A DNA stretch of 64,000 nucleotides from Augochlora pura (lineage: Eukaryota; Arthropoda; Insecta; Hymenoptera; Halictidae): contig NC_135774.1 in the NCBI RefSeq assembly GCF_028453695.1, positions 3,596,001-3,660,000 on the forward strand, written 5' to 3'. The notes below the pieces were generated by a model. It was not told the origin of the DNA. It saw only the letters and a list, made by a program, of their open reading frames with translations, and did no database searches. Positions 37,538 through 51,063 of this stretch are shown in pieces; the stretch's first letter is position 1; the number at the start of each line of letters is the position of its first letter. The position numbers and the translations under genes are program-made.

Positions 37538-40500
37538 GGAAGCAGCCGCACCTACATGGGTGCGAGAGCCAGCCGAATTGGATGCAGCCGGGATATATCG
37601 CGAGATGGAACGCACCGTTACAGGCTGTCGTATACGATCGGTGCTGAACGTCTCGCGGTCTCTGGTATCGGCTGGACCGTGAATCGGATCGGCGCGTGGT
37701 GCCGCGCCGGGTCGTCTTCTTCTCTCGCTAGCTGCCAGCGGTCGGTGATATCCTTCGGTTCGTCGTCGTCGTGATCCATGCGCGGTTACGCCGACGATTA
37801 TTCGGACAACGAAGAAATTCACTCGGTAACGATCACATCGGCGCTGTCGCTGGTCGTCGTCGTTGGTTCTTGCTCGATGCAGCGGGCTGCTGCAACTCTC
37901 GTCGCGCTGTTCACTCTTTAACGATCGTCGGTCGGATCGGATATGCCGCACCTACGAGAACGATCCAAGATTGTAGATCAACGGGGCCGATGAAAAACGC
38001 GGCATTTCGTCGTGTGGTGGACTCGTGGCGAGAGGCGCGTCGCGAGGGAAATTCCGGCACGTTCCGCGAAGCAAAAGTTCGTTCCTCCGTTCGCACAAAA
38101 CCGAGACCGTGGCGGCACGATCCGAATCGCGGTGCGTCGACACTGATTTGCGATGATCACTTGGGCAGGTATACCGGGGGGATCGACGAGGCTGGATCGC
38201 GGGCGCAACGCGATCCTCGATGCTCTCGCTCGCTCTCTCTCTCTCTATCTCACTCTATCTCTCTCTCTCTCTTTCTATCTCCTTGGTTTCGGCGAGGCAG
38301 CGAGTATCGGGATCCGCGCGTCTACGGAGGAACGAGTCGCCGAATTCGTGGTGTTCGATCGCCGCGACCTACGGCCGTGGATCTCGTTGATCGCGCGAGA
38401 GAAGACGAGTTTTCGGCCTGCAGGAACGCGTGCCTCGCGACGACGCCTTGCATCCACTCGAGACGCGCGCACGACACTCCGCCGTACGTGTACGGGGCTA
38501 CCGAAAGCTCGTTGCGGAAAAGAAAATGAAAGAAACCAACAAACGGGGGGAGAGAAGGACAAGGAGAGATGTATCGCGCGACAGGGAGGGAAAACCGTAG
38601 GAGCGAGAAAGAGAGCTGTCTGTGTGTGTGTTAAGTTTGCGTGTGCGTATGTACGCGAGGCTGTGTGTGTGGTTGCGCGAACGTGTGTGTGTGTGTGTGT
38701 GTGCGTGAGGGAAAGAGCAAGATGAAACCAGCGAGGAATCGCGTTTACGCGCGTGTCTCCGAGTACGTATCAGGGATGCCGATTGAATGCGCAAGGGTGA
38801 ACCACAGTCACAAATGAACAGAGACCGGTGTAGCCGATGAAAAAATCGAGAGAGACAGAGGCAAGCGGACCGATAGACGGATAGATAGGAGGAACGCGAG
38901 AGAAAAGGAGATAGATTGTGCGCGCGAGGAGGAGAGAGCAAGCGAAGTTAGTTGGAGAGAGAGAGAGAATGAGAATGAGAGAGAGGGGGAGAGAGATAAA
39001 ATGCAGGGGTAGAAGGCAAGAAACTCGAACAAGATAGAGAGAAAAGAAGCGAAGGTGGTGGAGGAGGCGGAGGTGGAAGTGGTGGCTACCGTCGTTCGTG
39101 GATCGCGAAATCGAGCGGGCGGCGGTCCAGCGCTGACTGACTACGGACTGGCGTCGCGGCGGCAGGCCGCATGGTGGGGGGCCCCAGGAGTAGTAGTCCT
39201 CTTTCCCTCTCGTCTCCGCCGCTCGTTCTCGTTTCCTCGCTTGCCCGCTCTTCCTTGCTCTCCTTTGCCTCTCGCGCACTCGTTCCGTCTCTTTCGCAGT
39301 TTCTTCCTTCGCTGCGCGATTTGCGTTCGCGTAAACGTACCTGTGTGCCTCTCGCGAGAACCCAATCGGACGAGACGAGGGGATGACAAGGGAAGAGACA
39401 AGGCGGATGCCGGAGATCGCGAAGACGCGAGCACGCGAACAGAAAAACGACGCCCTCGGAAAAGATGATCGTCGCTCGGGGCGAGGAGAAAAACGAAGCG
39501 AACCGGATTCGGTCGAGCCGCTCGAAAAATCGGTCCTCTCTCGATCGTCGGTTCGCTACGGGATCGTCCGTGATCGAGCGCTTTTGACCGACGGTCCGCG
39601 CGGCCCCCGATTGGTTTTTCCGCCGTTGAAGATCGCGCTCCAATTTCGATCGTACGCGATGAACGAAACGCGAGATCGAGCGCGGACGATCGGATATCCA
39701 CGAGCAAAAGTTCGTCGATGGGCCCGGGGGACTGAAGTCGCGCTCGCGCGCGCAAGAGGTGGTCGAAAAAGGAGGCGGGGCCCTCAACCTCGTCGGCCCC
39801 GGTAAATCGCGCGGGTAGGGGGAGGGGGGGAAACCGAACAGCTCGGTGTTCGCGAAGTTTTCTTTTCGCCGCGAGAGGCGCTGCCGGCCGGCGGTCTCGT
39901 ATCACCGTACTACGGCGACGCGGAGCAACACCTGCGAGTTTCTCGAGATTTTCGACCCACCGAGCCCGAGGACACCCCCCGAACTGCGGTGAGTCTGCAC
40001 CAACGACAACCGTATCTAACGAGACACCCACGGTATCGTTCTAATTCCGAACGATTCGACGGCCAACGAGATTTCCTGCGTTGTCGCAAGCTAACCTCAA
40101 AATCCAGCAGGAAAACTTCGAACTCGCGCACGAACGTTTAACCGGATTCTTTTGTCGAAATTTATGAGGGGTGCGATCCTGCAACCCTCCCGGTGTCATA
40201 AAGCAACAGCGTCGACGCGTACGAGGCCGTTTGCCTTCGAGCCAACAGGTACATGCTAGTACACGGGTTGCAGAATATTGCAAAATAGCACGTAACGTGG
40301 ATTTTAAGATAAAAGAGGCTCGTTTTCGAGAACTTTGATTTTCATCGGAGTGAAAGAAATAACCGCAAGCGCTGCGCTACGGCCGCGCTTCGGTCGAAGG
40401 TTGCCTATTCGACAATGTAGCTGCTAGCTATCGCGTTTTCCGTGTTAATCGATACAAGAAAACACTGGGAAAACATTTGCCAAAACGGTAGGAAAGAAAC

Positions 40501-43500
40501 GAGAACGTGCGACGAGTTTTGCCGGTCGAGAACGCGGGATCTTTGTCGTGGATCATCGAGCGATTGGGGCGGGGTTCGCAGTCGGCATTTAGGGTGTTTT
40601 TGTTCCCGAGAAATGGAAAAATTTGACGAAAAGGTCTGGCGACAGACACGGTTCTTCGAAGCAATCGGAGTCGGAGGGTTGCCCGAAAGATCGTCGAATT
40701 CGTGGGAGTATCGGGGTTTCCCCGGCAAGCTTTCGATTCGTCATGATTCCGGGGACCGGCGTAACGCGCGGCAGACTGGTTTACGATAATTTCGGGCGAA
40801 GATTCGAGTTGGAAAAGAATCGGATGGAGGTCGAAGGATACGAGTCGGTCAGTTTGTGGATAGTCGGTGAGCGGATCTCGTTTTGGCGGGCACCGATGGT
40901 GGCGCTGGCAAGGCCGGCGGAACGGCGGGGAGAGGGGCACCGGCGTACCAACTACCAGGTTGTGCCCGCCTACCAGGCGGAGCCCGCATGATCTATAGCG
41001 TCATAGAACACCCCTGCCGTCGTGGTAGGAACGCGATGGCGACGCCCACGGTGTGGAACGTGCGCGCTGCCCCCGCCGCCGCCGTCGTCGTCGTCGCTGC
41101 CGATGCCGCCGCCACCGCCACCGCCGCCACTGTCGCCACCGCCGCCGTCACCACCACTGCCGGCATCGGGATGTTTATGCTTTTGCCGGTGCGTCTCTAT
41201 CTAGTCGCGGCCCCGCCGCTGCGCTGTTCCTTTTCTGCCGTGGCTGCTACCGATGCTGCCACCGCCGCCGCCGCTGCCACTGCCACTGCCACTGCCACTG
41301 CAACTGCAACTGCAACTGCCACTAGAACCACCGCCACCGCCATCGCCATCGCCATCGCCACGCTACCATCTCGCTACCACCGCTACTGCCGCTACGGTTG
41401 TCGCTGTCGTTGTCGTCGTTGTCGTTGGCGTTGGCGTTGGTATCGTGCGGTCGTCGTGGTGGCTGGCTCTCTTCTACTCCTACCTCGTACTTATCCGGCT
41501 CCTTCCACCTTGCGTTCATTACCGCTAAACATTCCTGTCAATTAAAACTGCACCGGCGCCCGATTTACTGCCAGCTCACCGTTCGTCCTTCGTGAGAACC
41601 ATCCCCTCGGTACGTTTCGCAGTTCCGCTCTATACGATAACCAGGGGGAATCCACCTTCCTCCTCCGGCCACCTTTTTTTTTCCTCAAAGTTTTCGTCGT
41701 CGCCTCATCGGCGCTCGAAACCAACGGATTCCTCGGGAAGAACCGACTCTCCGCAGCGCTCCGCAACGTCGGCCCCGGTTTCTGCAGCGTCCCCGGTCGA
41801 ATCGTCGATACCTCCGCTCGATTCGAGTCGTGAAATCCAGTGTGCCGTAGGCATATATAGATGCGTCGGTTCTCGGGGCCGTGACGGTGACTCACCGGAT
41901 CCGGCGAGTCTGCTCGCGCTGCAACAACGCCGCGAAATTCTTTGGTCGGATCGTTTGTTCGTTATTTAAAATCGTGGACGTCGGGGCGCGACGGACGGGC
42001 TCGCCTGCGACAGCCGGAATACCGGTCGTTCCTTCGATTTCGCAGATCGGTGACGAGACGACGAACGGCAAACCCGCGAGGGGATCTCCGCGGAGATGGG
42101 GGAAGAAACCGTGGCCGATGAAACAGGCAGCCGCGTCAACGATTCGCCCGTAAATATTCGCAACGGCATCGTTAATGGCAACCGATCGGCAGAACGATAC
42201 GCGCGATATTTCGAAGCGTTCCGCATCGAATTTAGTAACGCCGCCGCCACGAAACCGGCGCGTCTCCCCGCTCGCGATGGAATTTTCTCGAGAACACGCC
42301 GAGCATCCGCGACGATCGTCACGCTCGAGTTTTACGCCAATGGTGGCGGGGCTTCGGCGCGGCGGCCGACTGTCATAAAGAGTATTTTATTTCGACGATT
42401 GCGGCGTCGTTTTTGTTCTGGGGTCGCGAAGCGATCGTGTCGTTTCTACGCGCGTCAGGCCAATTCAACGCCGGCGACATTCGCGGTCCGACGTTTACGA
42501 GATCGTTTATTAGGTGACGTTCCCATCGAGTGGTTTTACCGGTAGCTGGGATCCTTCTCTCCCTCCCCCCTCTCTCCTGTTTCTTGAGACCGCGTTCAAG
42601 AAGATTCCAAGTTATCGCGGCGCGCCATCGGGAATCGTTCCACCTTGCAAAAGTTTAGGCAAAAAACACGCGGCAACTGTGCGTCGCAGGGAGATCTGTC
42701 GCAGAGAGATCTGTCGCACGGAGTTTGGGCAACCCCCCGGTTGGAAAGAGGCGTTTTCGATCGGCGGGGCTCGGGCTCGCCGTCGCGCGCGGCGATCGCG
42801 AATTTTTCGTCGCTCCGATCTCTCTTAATTTTCTTGAACCGGTCGAACTTCGACGGCGAAATAACTCTCCGTGGATTTTTCGGTGGGATCGGGTAACATC
42901 GGGCGAAACGGTATCCTGCCTGCCGAAAAACGAGCGATTCCGGCGCGCGCGCGCGCGCGCGCGTGGTTCGCGTCAGTTGCGTTTGTGTCTCTCGGTGACT
43001 GCGGGGGTTCCTTTTACGAGCGTTCCCGTCGTCGGTCGACGAGACCGGAGGCACTAAACTTGCGAATATTTCGAAAGATGTCCCGTTATGCAACGACAAT
43101 GTGGGTCAGCGCACAAGTCCATTGTATACGTTTGCTCGTTTTGTAACGTCAGCTCCCCCGCGAGACCCGAAATAAGTGCGCCTCGTAAAATAAAGTGCTG
43201 CGCGTCGCTTTCCACGGCCATCTATTGCGTCGGCACCATCGATCTCGCGACGATTTCCGCGCGCGACATTCTCGAATCTCCATACACGCCCGCTGGAGAA
43301 ACTCGGTCCTCCGGCCAGCGCGCGCCCGTCCCGCGTCGTTAAAACAAACGCCGAACAGGTTTTTTTCTTCTGGTGTCGCCTCTTTGAACGATCCGATCTC
43401 GTCGGACTCGAGCCGTCGTCATTTTCCGTGATCGAGTAACTCGTGTCGCGGCGGCATCGACGACTCCGATCGTTCCCGATTCGGTCGTCCAAAACGGCGG

Positions 43501-44900
43501 AGAGACCAAATTCCGTAGCCGAGCGAAATCCGCTTGAGATCCGCACGGAATGCGGGACATCGGGGAATCGTGCATGTTCTTTTTCGCTTTTAGAACCGAG
43601 TCGCGGATAAACAAGACGAATCTCGTAAGGAGACGGCCGCGGACGCCGCGTCTCGTTCGGTCGCAGTGGATGCTCGCACACGTAGATGCTTCAAAATAGA
43701 TTCGGTGTATCGGCGTTTCGACGGTCGCATCGGTTCGGCTTGCCAGCAAAAAATCGCGCATACGAAACGACGTCGAGAGCGACGAGCGGTCTCGTCGAAT
43801 ATTTGGTCGCCGCCTGGTTTCACGTTCCTAAGGCGGGGAAAAGGAAGGCTGCGTCGGTCGTGTCCGAGGTTCGTTGATTTATAATATCGTTTGACCGATA
43901 CCTGGGACGTTGCGGTGTGAACCGAACGTTTCACTCTCGGGAGAGAGGTTGCGCAACGGGAAACGGGAGAGAGAGAGAGTGAGAGAGAGGAGGACGGGGC
44001 CCGTCCGGGCCCTTTTGAAAATTCGGTTTTCGTGTTTGCGACGGCCGGGGAAAGCGGCCGGGGAACAAGTAACCGCGCGACCGAGGAAGAGCAAAATGAA
44101 AGCACGGTCACGGCAGGGGAGAACGGGCAGGAAGGCTCCTATCGTTCGAGATAATGCGGAACGATCCCTCGCCGAAAACCACGTAACCTTCGCAGCTTCG
44201 AAAATAGCCCGAGCTCTCGTCGTTAGAGCCCGCGGTCGATGAATTAGTAGGATTCGGTGGCGGACGTACCACACGGCCGCTGCCGACGTGCCGACCAGAC
44301 GCGACTCATTTCTAAATAATTTCGTCGATGTTTTAACGTGGATAAATCGCAGGCGAGGCCCCCCCACGGTCAAACGAAGCCGCGGGGCTCGTGTCGCTCC
44401 GCTCCCGCACCTGTTTTCTTTCATGCCGATCAAAGTCCACGGATCGGCCGTGACGGCATCCCCGATCGCCCGTCGATACCGCCCAGATGCATTATTTCGA
44501 GCGGACGATCCATCGTTCCGTATCTTTGGTCTAAAACGCGTCGGATGCCCGGCGAAACGCGGGCCGCAGGCGCGAGGAGACGCGGGAGACGGGCACGATC
44601 GTACTTTAACGTTCTTCCCCCGTAGTGCTCGCGTATTTTCGCGCTCGTTGAAAGTTTACGACCTCGATAAACTTGCCGCGTTTCTAACCTAACCAAATGT
44701 TTCTCGGTCGATCCGCGAATTACTTTGTATCGAAAATGTGAGAAATCCTTCGGCGAACGGACGCCGTGCTGGTTATCGAATTTCAACCGGCGCCGACTTC
44801 TGCGATACCGGGGGATATAGGCGAGAATTTTCGGGGCGGCGCACGATTCTTTCCCCGTTGAAACAATAGCAGCTACGGAAGATAGCCACCGTTCACGGTG
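33151..44900. other. Non-coding GC-rich region
   Basis: I see no convincing gene. The contents are a GGAC run (33762-33789), a Pho/YY1-type 10-mer (36297-36306), a (CT)n tract (37505-37533), CT repeats (38221-38278) and a (TG)n-rich region (38620-38702). A GCC/ACC/CTG triplet-rich block (about 41060-41450) keeps frames open on both strands and encodes only Ala/Thr/Val or Pro/Ser runs. Confidence 0.55.
41060..41450. repeat. Triplet-rich block (GCC/ACC/CTG)
   Basis: Imperfect trinucleotide runs give Ala/Thr/Val, Pro or Arg/His/Cys homopolymer frames in the three + frames at once, which argues against coding. Confidence 0.85.
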
Positions 44901-45843
44901 CAAAAGGGCTGCATCTTTTCCGTGGGAAATAGAGCGAGAGAGAGAGAAAGAGACAGATAGATAGATGGAGAGAGAGAGAGAGTAGAAACAGTTTCGTGGG
45001 AAATTTATAACGCGTACGTAAGACGCGGAGGAGCGCGTTTGTTTTTCAAGCGCGTCGAAGAAGCTCGAGGCGTTCGGTTCGACGGGTGGCACGTACGGTC
45101 GTTGGCGAGATGAAAAAAAAAAGGTATCGGCGATCGTCGTCGGATTTGACGCAGCGGAGAAGTATTACGCGACGGGGCTCGCCGGACGGAACACAAGGGG
45201 TGGTGGTGGAGAAGAAGAAGAAGAAGAAGAGTATCGTCGTGGAAGGCTGGCGGCGCGCAATCGGCCAGTCGCTGGAAAACGAAATCTCGTTTGTCGCGAG
45301 CAGCAGAGACGCGATACTCTCGTCGAGGTTGGCAGGCCTCGCGGGGGCGGCATGGGTCGAGGGTTCGCGCGTCGATGCGTATAGCAAAGTATACCGGCGT
45401 ACAGCGGGCGTATAGCAGCGGCAGCATTCGTAGAAGGTTCGGTATAGGGAGCGCGGAGCGCGGTCGTAAGGGGTCGCGGGGGGGGAAGCGGGGGGGGGGG
45501 AGGAGGGGGAGGGGGAGGTTGGAGGACGAGGACGAGGACGAGAACGAGAACGAGAAGGGGGGCCGGGGATGGGAATGGGAGTGGGTGGTTGATGTGGTAC
45601 GATGGTATGGGGTGGTTAGGTGGACGAGGATGGGGTGGTTGTCGACGATAGGGCGAAGAAAGAGGTGGAGGAGCGCAGAGAGAAGCCGAGGTCCGTCGGT
45701 ATCGATCGGGCGTCTGCGGTAGATTGACACGTGTCATGGCCGCCTCTCGGTGTTCGAGCGGACGAGGTGGCGGGAGAAAGAGGGAAACGTGGCCGAGAGG
45801 AAGCTGCCGGAAAGGAGAAAGGAGAAAGGAGAAAGGAAGGAGA

Positions 45844-45887
<44 letters not shown>

Positions 45888-45968
45888 GGTTGTCGGCTCC
45901 TCGGTGGGAAGAAAGAGAGCGGGAAACGGAAGAAAGACAGGCGAGACGAGGAAGGTGGCGCGAGCCAG

Positions 45969-46000
45969 CTCGCCGGCTCGCCAGCTCGCCAGCTCGCCAG
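45969..46000. repeat. 9-bp tandem repeat (CTCGCCAGC-type)
   Basis: Four near-identical 9-bp units are followed by a related CGAGGCAG repeat to about 46014. Confidence 0.85.
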
Positions 46001-48615
46001 CGAGGCAGCGAGGCAAGCGGAGCAGTCGAGGGGATAGCGGCGTCGAAGGTGGAAGAGGAGAAGAGGCGAGGGTGGTTGGCGCGGGGAGGAGGCGAGGGAA
46101 AAGGACATTAAGGTGCGTAATAGCCAGCGGGGCGAGCGCGCACCGCCGCGGCATCGATTAGACAGAGGCTCCCTCGTCCCATTGCTAGGATGCAGCCCTC
46201 CCCTTCTCCTCTTCCTCGACCCACCGACATACTCACCCTCCGCGCTATATCCACCCGTTCACCACCCACAACCCATACTCTCGACCGAGAGGTCTCCACG
46301 ACCACCCAACCACCCGCCTCCACCTACTCCGTCGAACTGGAGAGCCCCCGAGTACGTGCTCTACATACACACTCGTGCGCTTATGTCAGTTCCTGTCCTG
46401 CCGTTGCTTCTGCCTCTGCCTCTGCCTCTGCCTCTCTACCTCTGCCTCTCTGCCGCCGCTACTGCCGCTGCCGCTGCCGTTGCCTCTACTTCTAGCTACC
46501 GTTGTTACCACTACCGTTGTATGCCACCGCTGGGAAAGAGAGCGAGCCACGGAAACAAGGGGACTGACCGAGAGGGAGCGACGGCTTGCACACACGTCGC
46601 ACCGAACCCGTTCAACGAGAGACGGAGACGGACAACGAAAAGGAGAAGATACGAAAGGACGAACCGAGAGGCCGAGCGCGAGGGATAATAAGGGGGAATG
46701 AGAGATGCGGATGTAAAGGGTGAGAAGGGAGGAAGCAGAGGGTACGCTAGAGGGTAGGCGAAGCCACCTAGCTATCCTGTAGCACCTATACACCTACACA
46801 CACGCTACCGGGGACACCAACGTCTAACGTCGTTATAAACATTAACGGAGCGGCTCAATATTCCCCGGACCTTGCATCCCCTGCGTCTACCTCCGGTCCA
46901 TCTCCCTTCTAGACCGTGCTCCTCCACCGCTTCGCACGGTACCTATCTCTCGGTCTCTCGGACGCTCGTGCCCGCGGTGGCCACCTCGCCTATTCTCGCC
47001 TACCACGTCTGCCTCCCCTGCCTTGTCCGATGCTTTCCGGGCCAGCCGAGTTCTCCGCACTCTCGTCGTATTTGTCGCATTCGTCGCATCGGCGCTCGCC
47101 GGACCAAGGGGACGCGATCTTAATTTTCACAGGAGAAAAGAAAGACGGAGCGCGATCGGCCGCGCGCGTTCGAACGAGACCGTGCCGTTTTAAAATTGTA
47201 CCGGCTCGGGGTCTCGTTCGACCGCGTCGCGTCGATTCGGCAGGAGTGCGAGGCAAGGAGGGTGGCAGTCAGTCTATCGGTTGAATTTGTGCGCGCGCGA
47301 GGGTCAGAGCTCTGATTATCGTTAATTGCGGTTGATACGGAGGAACGAAGGGGACGCGAAACCCTCGACCATTCCGATCGGATTAGCGACACCGATCGGG
47401 GCTGTCGTTTCTGGATGAAAATGTTTCGTGTACCCGTACGGAGAGTACGCGGCGGGCACCGTTGATTCGCGTAGCCAGACCGGACCGGACCGGCGTCTAC
47501 GGGTATCGTTTACGACGATTCGTCGAAAGGCGTCGATGGGAGAGCGTCGAATCGATTCGAATACTCGAGCGGAAACCCGATGGGTTTTTCGTCCTTTTCG
47601 TTTCAACCGTCGCGCGAACAACCCTGAAAATTGTACGCGCGCGCGCGTCCCGTTTCGGCCCGATTCGCTCGATTCGCCCGTTGCGTACGCGTTCTCTTGT
47701 TAATTTAGCCTCGCGCGGCATCGGAACAGAGGGAATTCGTCTAGTTCGTGCGTTCAACAAGTATCCGTCCATCCCTCCCCACCTTCGCCGGCACCGCTGC
47801 CTTCTCGTAACCGCGGCTAGATCGCAAAGTGACCTCGCGTCTCGCATCTCGTAAACTCCGTAACTCGTAACTACGGGACTCGCGACTCGAATACCCGTAA
47901 CTCGCGCGGGCTGGTTATTCTTCGCGATCGGGAATCGAAGGGAAAAGCGGCGCGCGTCTCCTTGGTAGCAGGTGCGCTCCGGTTTTTCCGCGCCCGGGGA
48001 GAGGTAATAAGGGATTAGTCATCGGTGATCGTCGATCAACGTTAACGCGACCATCGGTTAGCCGGATGCTCTCGGCGCGATGCGTCACAGTTGGATATTA
48101 TATTGACGTATCGACGTCTCGATTCTGTCCACGACCGCCGGCCAATTAACGGGCTTTCTTGTTTTTCCGACAAGCGCTCGTAAATCTCGACGGATCTCTG
48201 TCCACTCGATTTAGTTCCGTTCTTCTAGCTGGCCGATCGTTCCTGCCCATTGTCCCCCGTCCTTTTTTTTTCTCTCTCTCTCTTTTCGTCTACGCGTGTA
48301 CTACGAGACGATACAATATAATTAATATCGTTATCGGAGCGCGTGCCACCCCCTACTTGGCAAATATTTAATTTACTACGACCGGTCCTACGCTTAATTG
48401 GCTCGCGTTTGTTCCGCCCGGTCTCCGCTTGTTTGCTCGCGCGCGCTCGACGAACGCTCTGGTCGCGCGACGCGCCGTTACTCGCTGATATTCGCCGATA
48501 TTCGACGGACTCTCTCTCTACAGGAACGCCTCGCCGGACACGACGTTCGGTCCACGGCGAACGGAAAGCTCGTTCGCTCGAAAATTTCGCGCGAGCCTCT
48601 TTCGAACTCGCGGTC

Positions 48616-48653
<38 letters not shown>

Positions 48654-48897
48654 TTCCCGGGGCGTGGAGGGTGCCCCGGTTCGTCGAGAGTTTCGTGCCG
48701 CGTCTTCCGGATAATTTGGTAGTTCCGGCGTCTCTGGTCGCGAATGAAATTTTCGGGTCACGTCAAAAGTAAACGATCCGCCTGGATTCTCGCGTTAAGC
48801 GATCGGGTTGCAAGGAGCGTGTTTCGAGCCGGATGGAAATCTCATTTGGTAGTTTTCTCCGTTTAATAAGACGGGAGGGAGAGACAGTCGAAGAAGA

Positions 48898-48898
48898 G

Positions 48899-48945
<47 letters not shown>
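48898..48945. repeat. (GA)n tract
   Basis: A long, almost pure GA run about 1 kb before the zinc finger start codon. GAGA-type repeats can bind GAGA factor in insects. Confidence 0.9.
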
Positions 48946-48949
<4 letters not shown>

Positions 48950-49139
48950 TGGAGGTGGATGAGAAAGGGAAAGAGAAAGCGAAAAAGAAGGAGAAAGAGC
49001 TAGAGAGGAAGATAAAGAGAAAGGGGAGAGACAAGACAGGGTATATAGGGAGACGGAGCCACGAGGTCGCTGCCGGTTCGCAGACTTCGGAAAGGGGAAA
49101 CGGAAAGGGCGCAACAAGGCCGGGGGTGGAGGTAGCGGA

Positions 49140-49430
49140 GGGTTAGGTGGCGGTCGGGAGGGCGACGGGCGGGAGGGGAACGGGGGAGGAGGAGGGGGGG
49201 GGAGGAGGGGGGGCGGCGGTGGGGGGGGGGAGGAGGGGGGGGGAGGAGGGGGGGCGGCGGTGGATGGTTGGAAGTAAGCAGGGGTGGGTAACGGGCTGGG
49301 GAGGATGGTGGAGGACTGTGGAGGAAGGTGGAGGACGGCGGAGGACGGTGGAGGGCAGCGGCGGAGGACGGAGGGCGGAGGGTGGCGGGTGGCGGCAGCC
49401 GACGGGGGGCGGCGGAGGGTCGGCCAGGAC
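49140..49430 (+). repeat. Extreme G-rich block with a 22-bp direct repeat
   Basis: Runs of up to ten consecutive G separate GGA and GGC units. A 22-bp segment at 49201-49222 recurs exactly at 49242-49263. The + strand could form G-quadruplexes. Confidence 0.85.
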
Positions 49431-49959
49431 TGGGAGGCGAAGTGTCGTCGTCCGAATAACGGCCAAGCGGCATCGACCGATCTTCCTACCCCTAGTTCGT
49501 ACGAAGCGTCAACTTGTTTCCCTTCTGTTCCGCGAATATCGGACCTTCAATTTGCCCGGCGCGGCTCGCCCGACGCGAGACGAGAGTCCGGAGACGCACA
49601 GCGGTCTCGACCGATCGGCGCGCGTCTCTCCGAACCGATTTCCCTTGATCTCGATCGGCCCCGCGGACGGGCACGCCGATCGTACGCTCGAAGCCGCGCG
49701 GCTCGGCCGGGGCAACTTTTTGCCAAAGTTTCCTCGGGGCGGCAGCTCGCCCGGGGAAAGTTTCGCGTCGACCCGATGCGAGGCGCGCGGAACGCGGAAC
49801 AAGGCCAGACAAATTTCGACAGAGTCGTCGAAACGCGGAACGCCCCCGGACGTTTGCCTTCTTCCCGCGATATCTTCGGGTCGGCCGCGAACTGGCTACC
49901 CCGAGCAGCGAGCAATGCGTCACGTTACAGGTCGGCGCCGGGACGAGGCCGGCTGATCC

Positions 49960-51063
49960 ATGGAGAGCTACGAGGACGACGACGACACGCACTTTTGCAT
50001 CAAGTGTCACCTGACGGTGCACGGCCTCGAGAATTATGTCCGGCACCGGCAGTCCGGTTGTCGTCCACCGGACGACAAGAACGAGGCTGCACGAGTGTCG
50101 CCGACAACGCCGACCACCGTCTCCTACCCCGAGATACTGAACGCGGACGCGTTCTTCAGCTCGCTGGAGCTGCGAAGCAGCAGCAGCAAGTCGAACCCGC
50201 GCCGAGGATCGCCGTTGCTGGACGAGAGTCGAAAGTTCAAGAAAGATGAGAAACGAAAGAGGAGCCAGAAGACGCAGGCGGAGGCCGCGGACGAGTCCGC
50301 GGCGAAGGAGAAGCTCCACGGCATGTTGCCCGGCGTGTCGGAGCTCGACAATCCGACCGCGCACCTCTGCATCCCGTCGCTGGTCGGCTTTCCTCCCGAT
50401 ATCGTCTCGTCCGCGGCCGGCAAGCATACGGTGGTCGCGACCAATCGGGCCAAATTAAGCCAATCGATGGGCCACGTAGGCACCGGCATGGAGACCGCCG
50501 CGTTCCCGGCCAAGCACGAGCCCGAACACTCTTTGGAGAGCCTGATGACGTCTCACGAGGCTAATTGCAAGCAGACCGAGAGGAAGCGGCAGGAGGAGAC
50601 GCAGAGGATCGAGCATGTTCATCAGACGTGGCTGGAGGACACGATACTCGCCGAGCTGGTTGCAAACAACGAGAACAACAAGGACCTGCCGAGGTACGAG
50701 TTCGAATACCAGCAGGACGAAGAGTCGGACGACGACACGATGGAGGATGATTTAGGGGAGGAGGACTCTTATTCGGAGTCCGAGGACGGCGACGGCGAGG
50801 GCGACGTCGACGGGGACGGTGACGGCGATGGGGATGCTGACGGTGACTGCGACGGCGACGGGGACGGGGACGGGGAGGATCGAGAACGTCCGCCGCATGG
50901 TCATACCGGCGGCAAATGGAAACCCGGATTGGACGGTCTTCCTCAAAATATGTCTCAACTTCACGACGACGACGTGGAGCCGGACGAGGAGCACCAGGAG
51001 CATCAGGAGCATCCTCCGCCGACTTACACCGGCGGAAAATGGCGGCCCACCGAGACCTCGCAG
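49960..51063 (+). CDS. Zinc finger gene, coding exon 1
   Basis: This exon encodes residues 1-368. It begins with an acidic stretch and a C2HC finger (C13, C16, H29, C34). A Ser-rich and Lys/Arg-rich linker follows at about residues 71-105. A probable helical, Glu/Gln/Arg-rich segment lies at about 205-235, and an acidic block at 250-310 includes an Asp-Gly repeat at 275-307. Two Pro-Pro...T-G-G-K-W motifs lie at 311-322 and 352-363. The exon ends CAG, followed by GTAGGT at 51064, in phase 0. Reading through the donor would meet a stop at 51133-51135. An acceptor-like AG at 49929-49930 suggests that a 5' UTR intron may end just before the start codon; this is weak. Confidence 0.88.

Larger units (their letters stand above)
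44901..49959. other. Region upstream of the zinc finger gene
   Basis: No protein gene is seen. The region contains GA tracts (44936-44984, 45840-45889, 48898-48945), a CT tract (48619-48647), G-rich and GACGAG repeats (45475-45560), a 9-bp array (45969-46000) and CTCTGC hexamers (46408-46440). An extreme G-rich block (49140-49430) lies roughly 0.5-0.8 kb before the zinc finger start codon. The promoter and any 5' UTR exons of that gene could be here but cannot be placed. Confidence 0.5.

Noticed and set aside
45165..46154. 329-codon minus-strand frame
   Set aside because: It is made of Pro/Leu/Ser runs from G-rich and GA repeats and has no domain.
49492..50427. 311-codon minus-strand frame opposite exon 1
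   Set aside because: It is a shadow of the zinc finger exon. The + strand has fingers and phase-matched splice sites.
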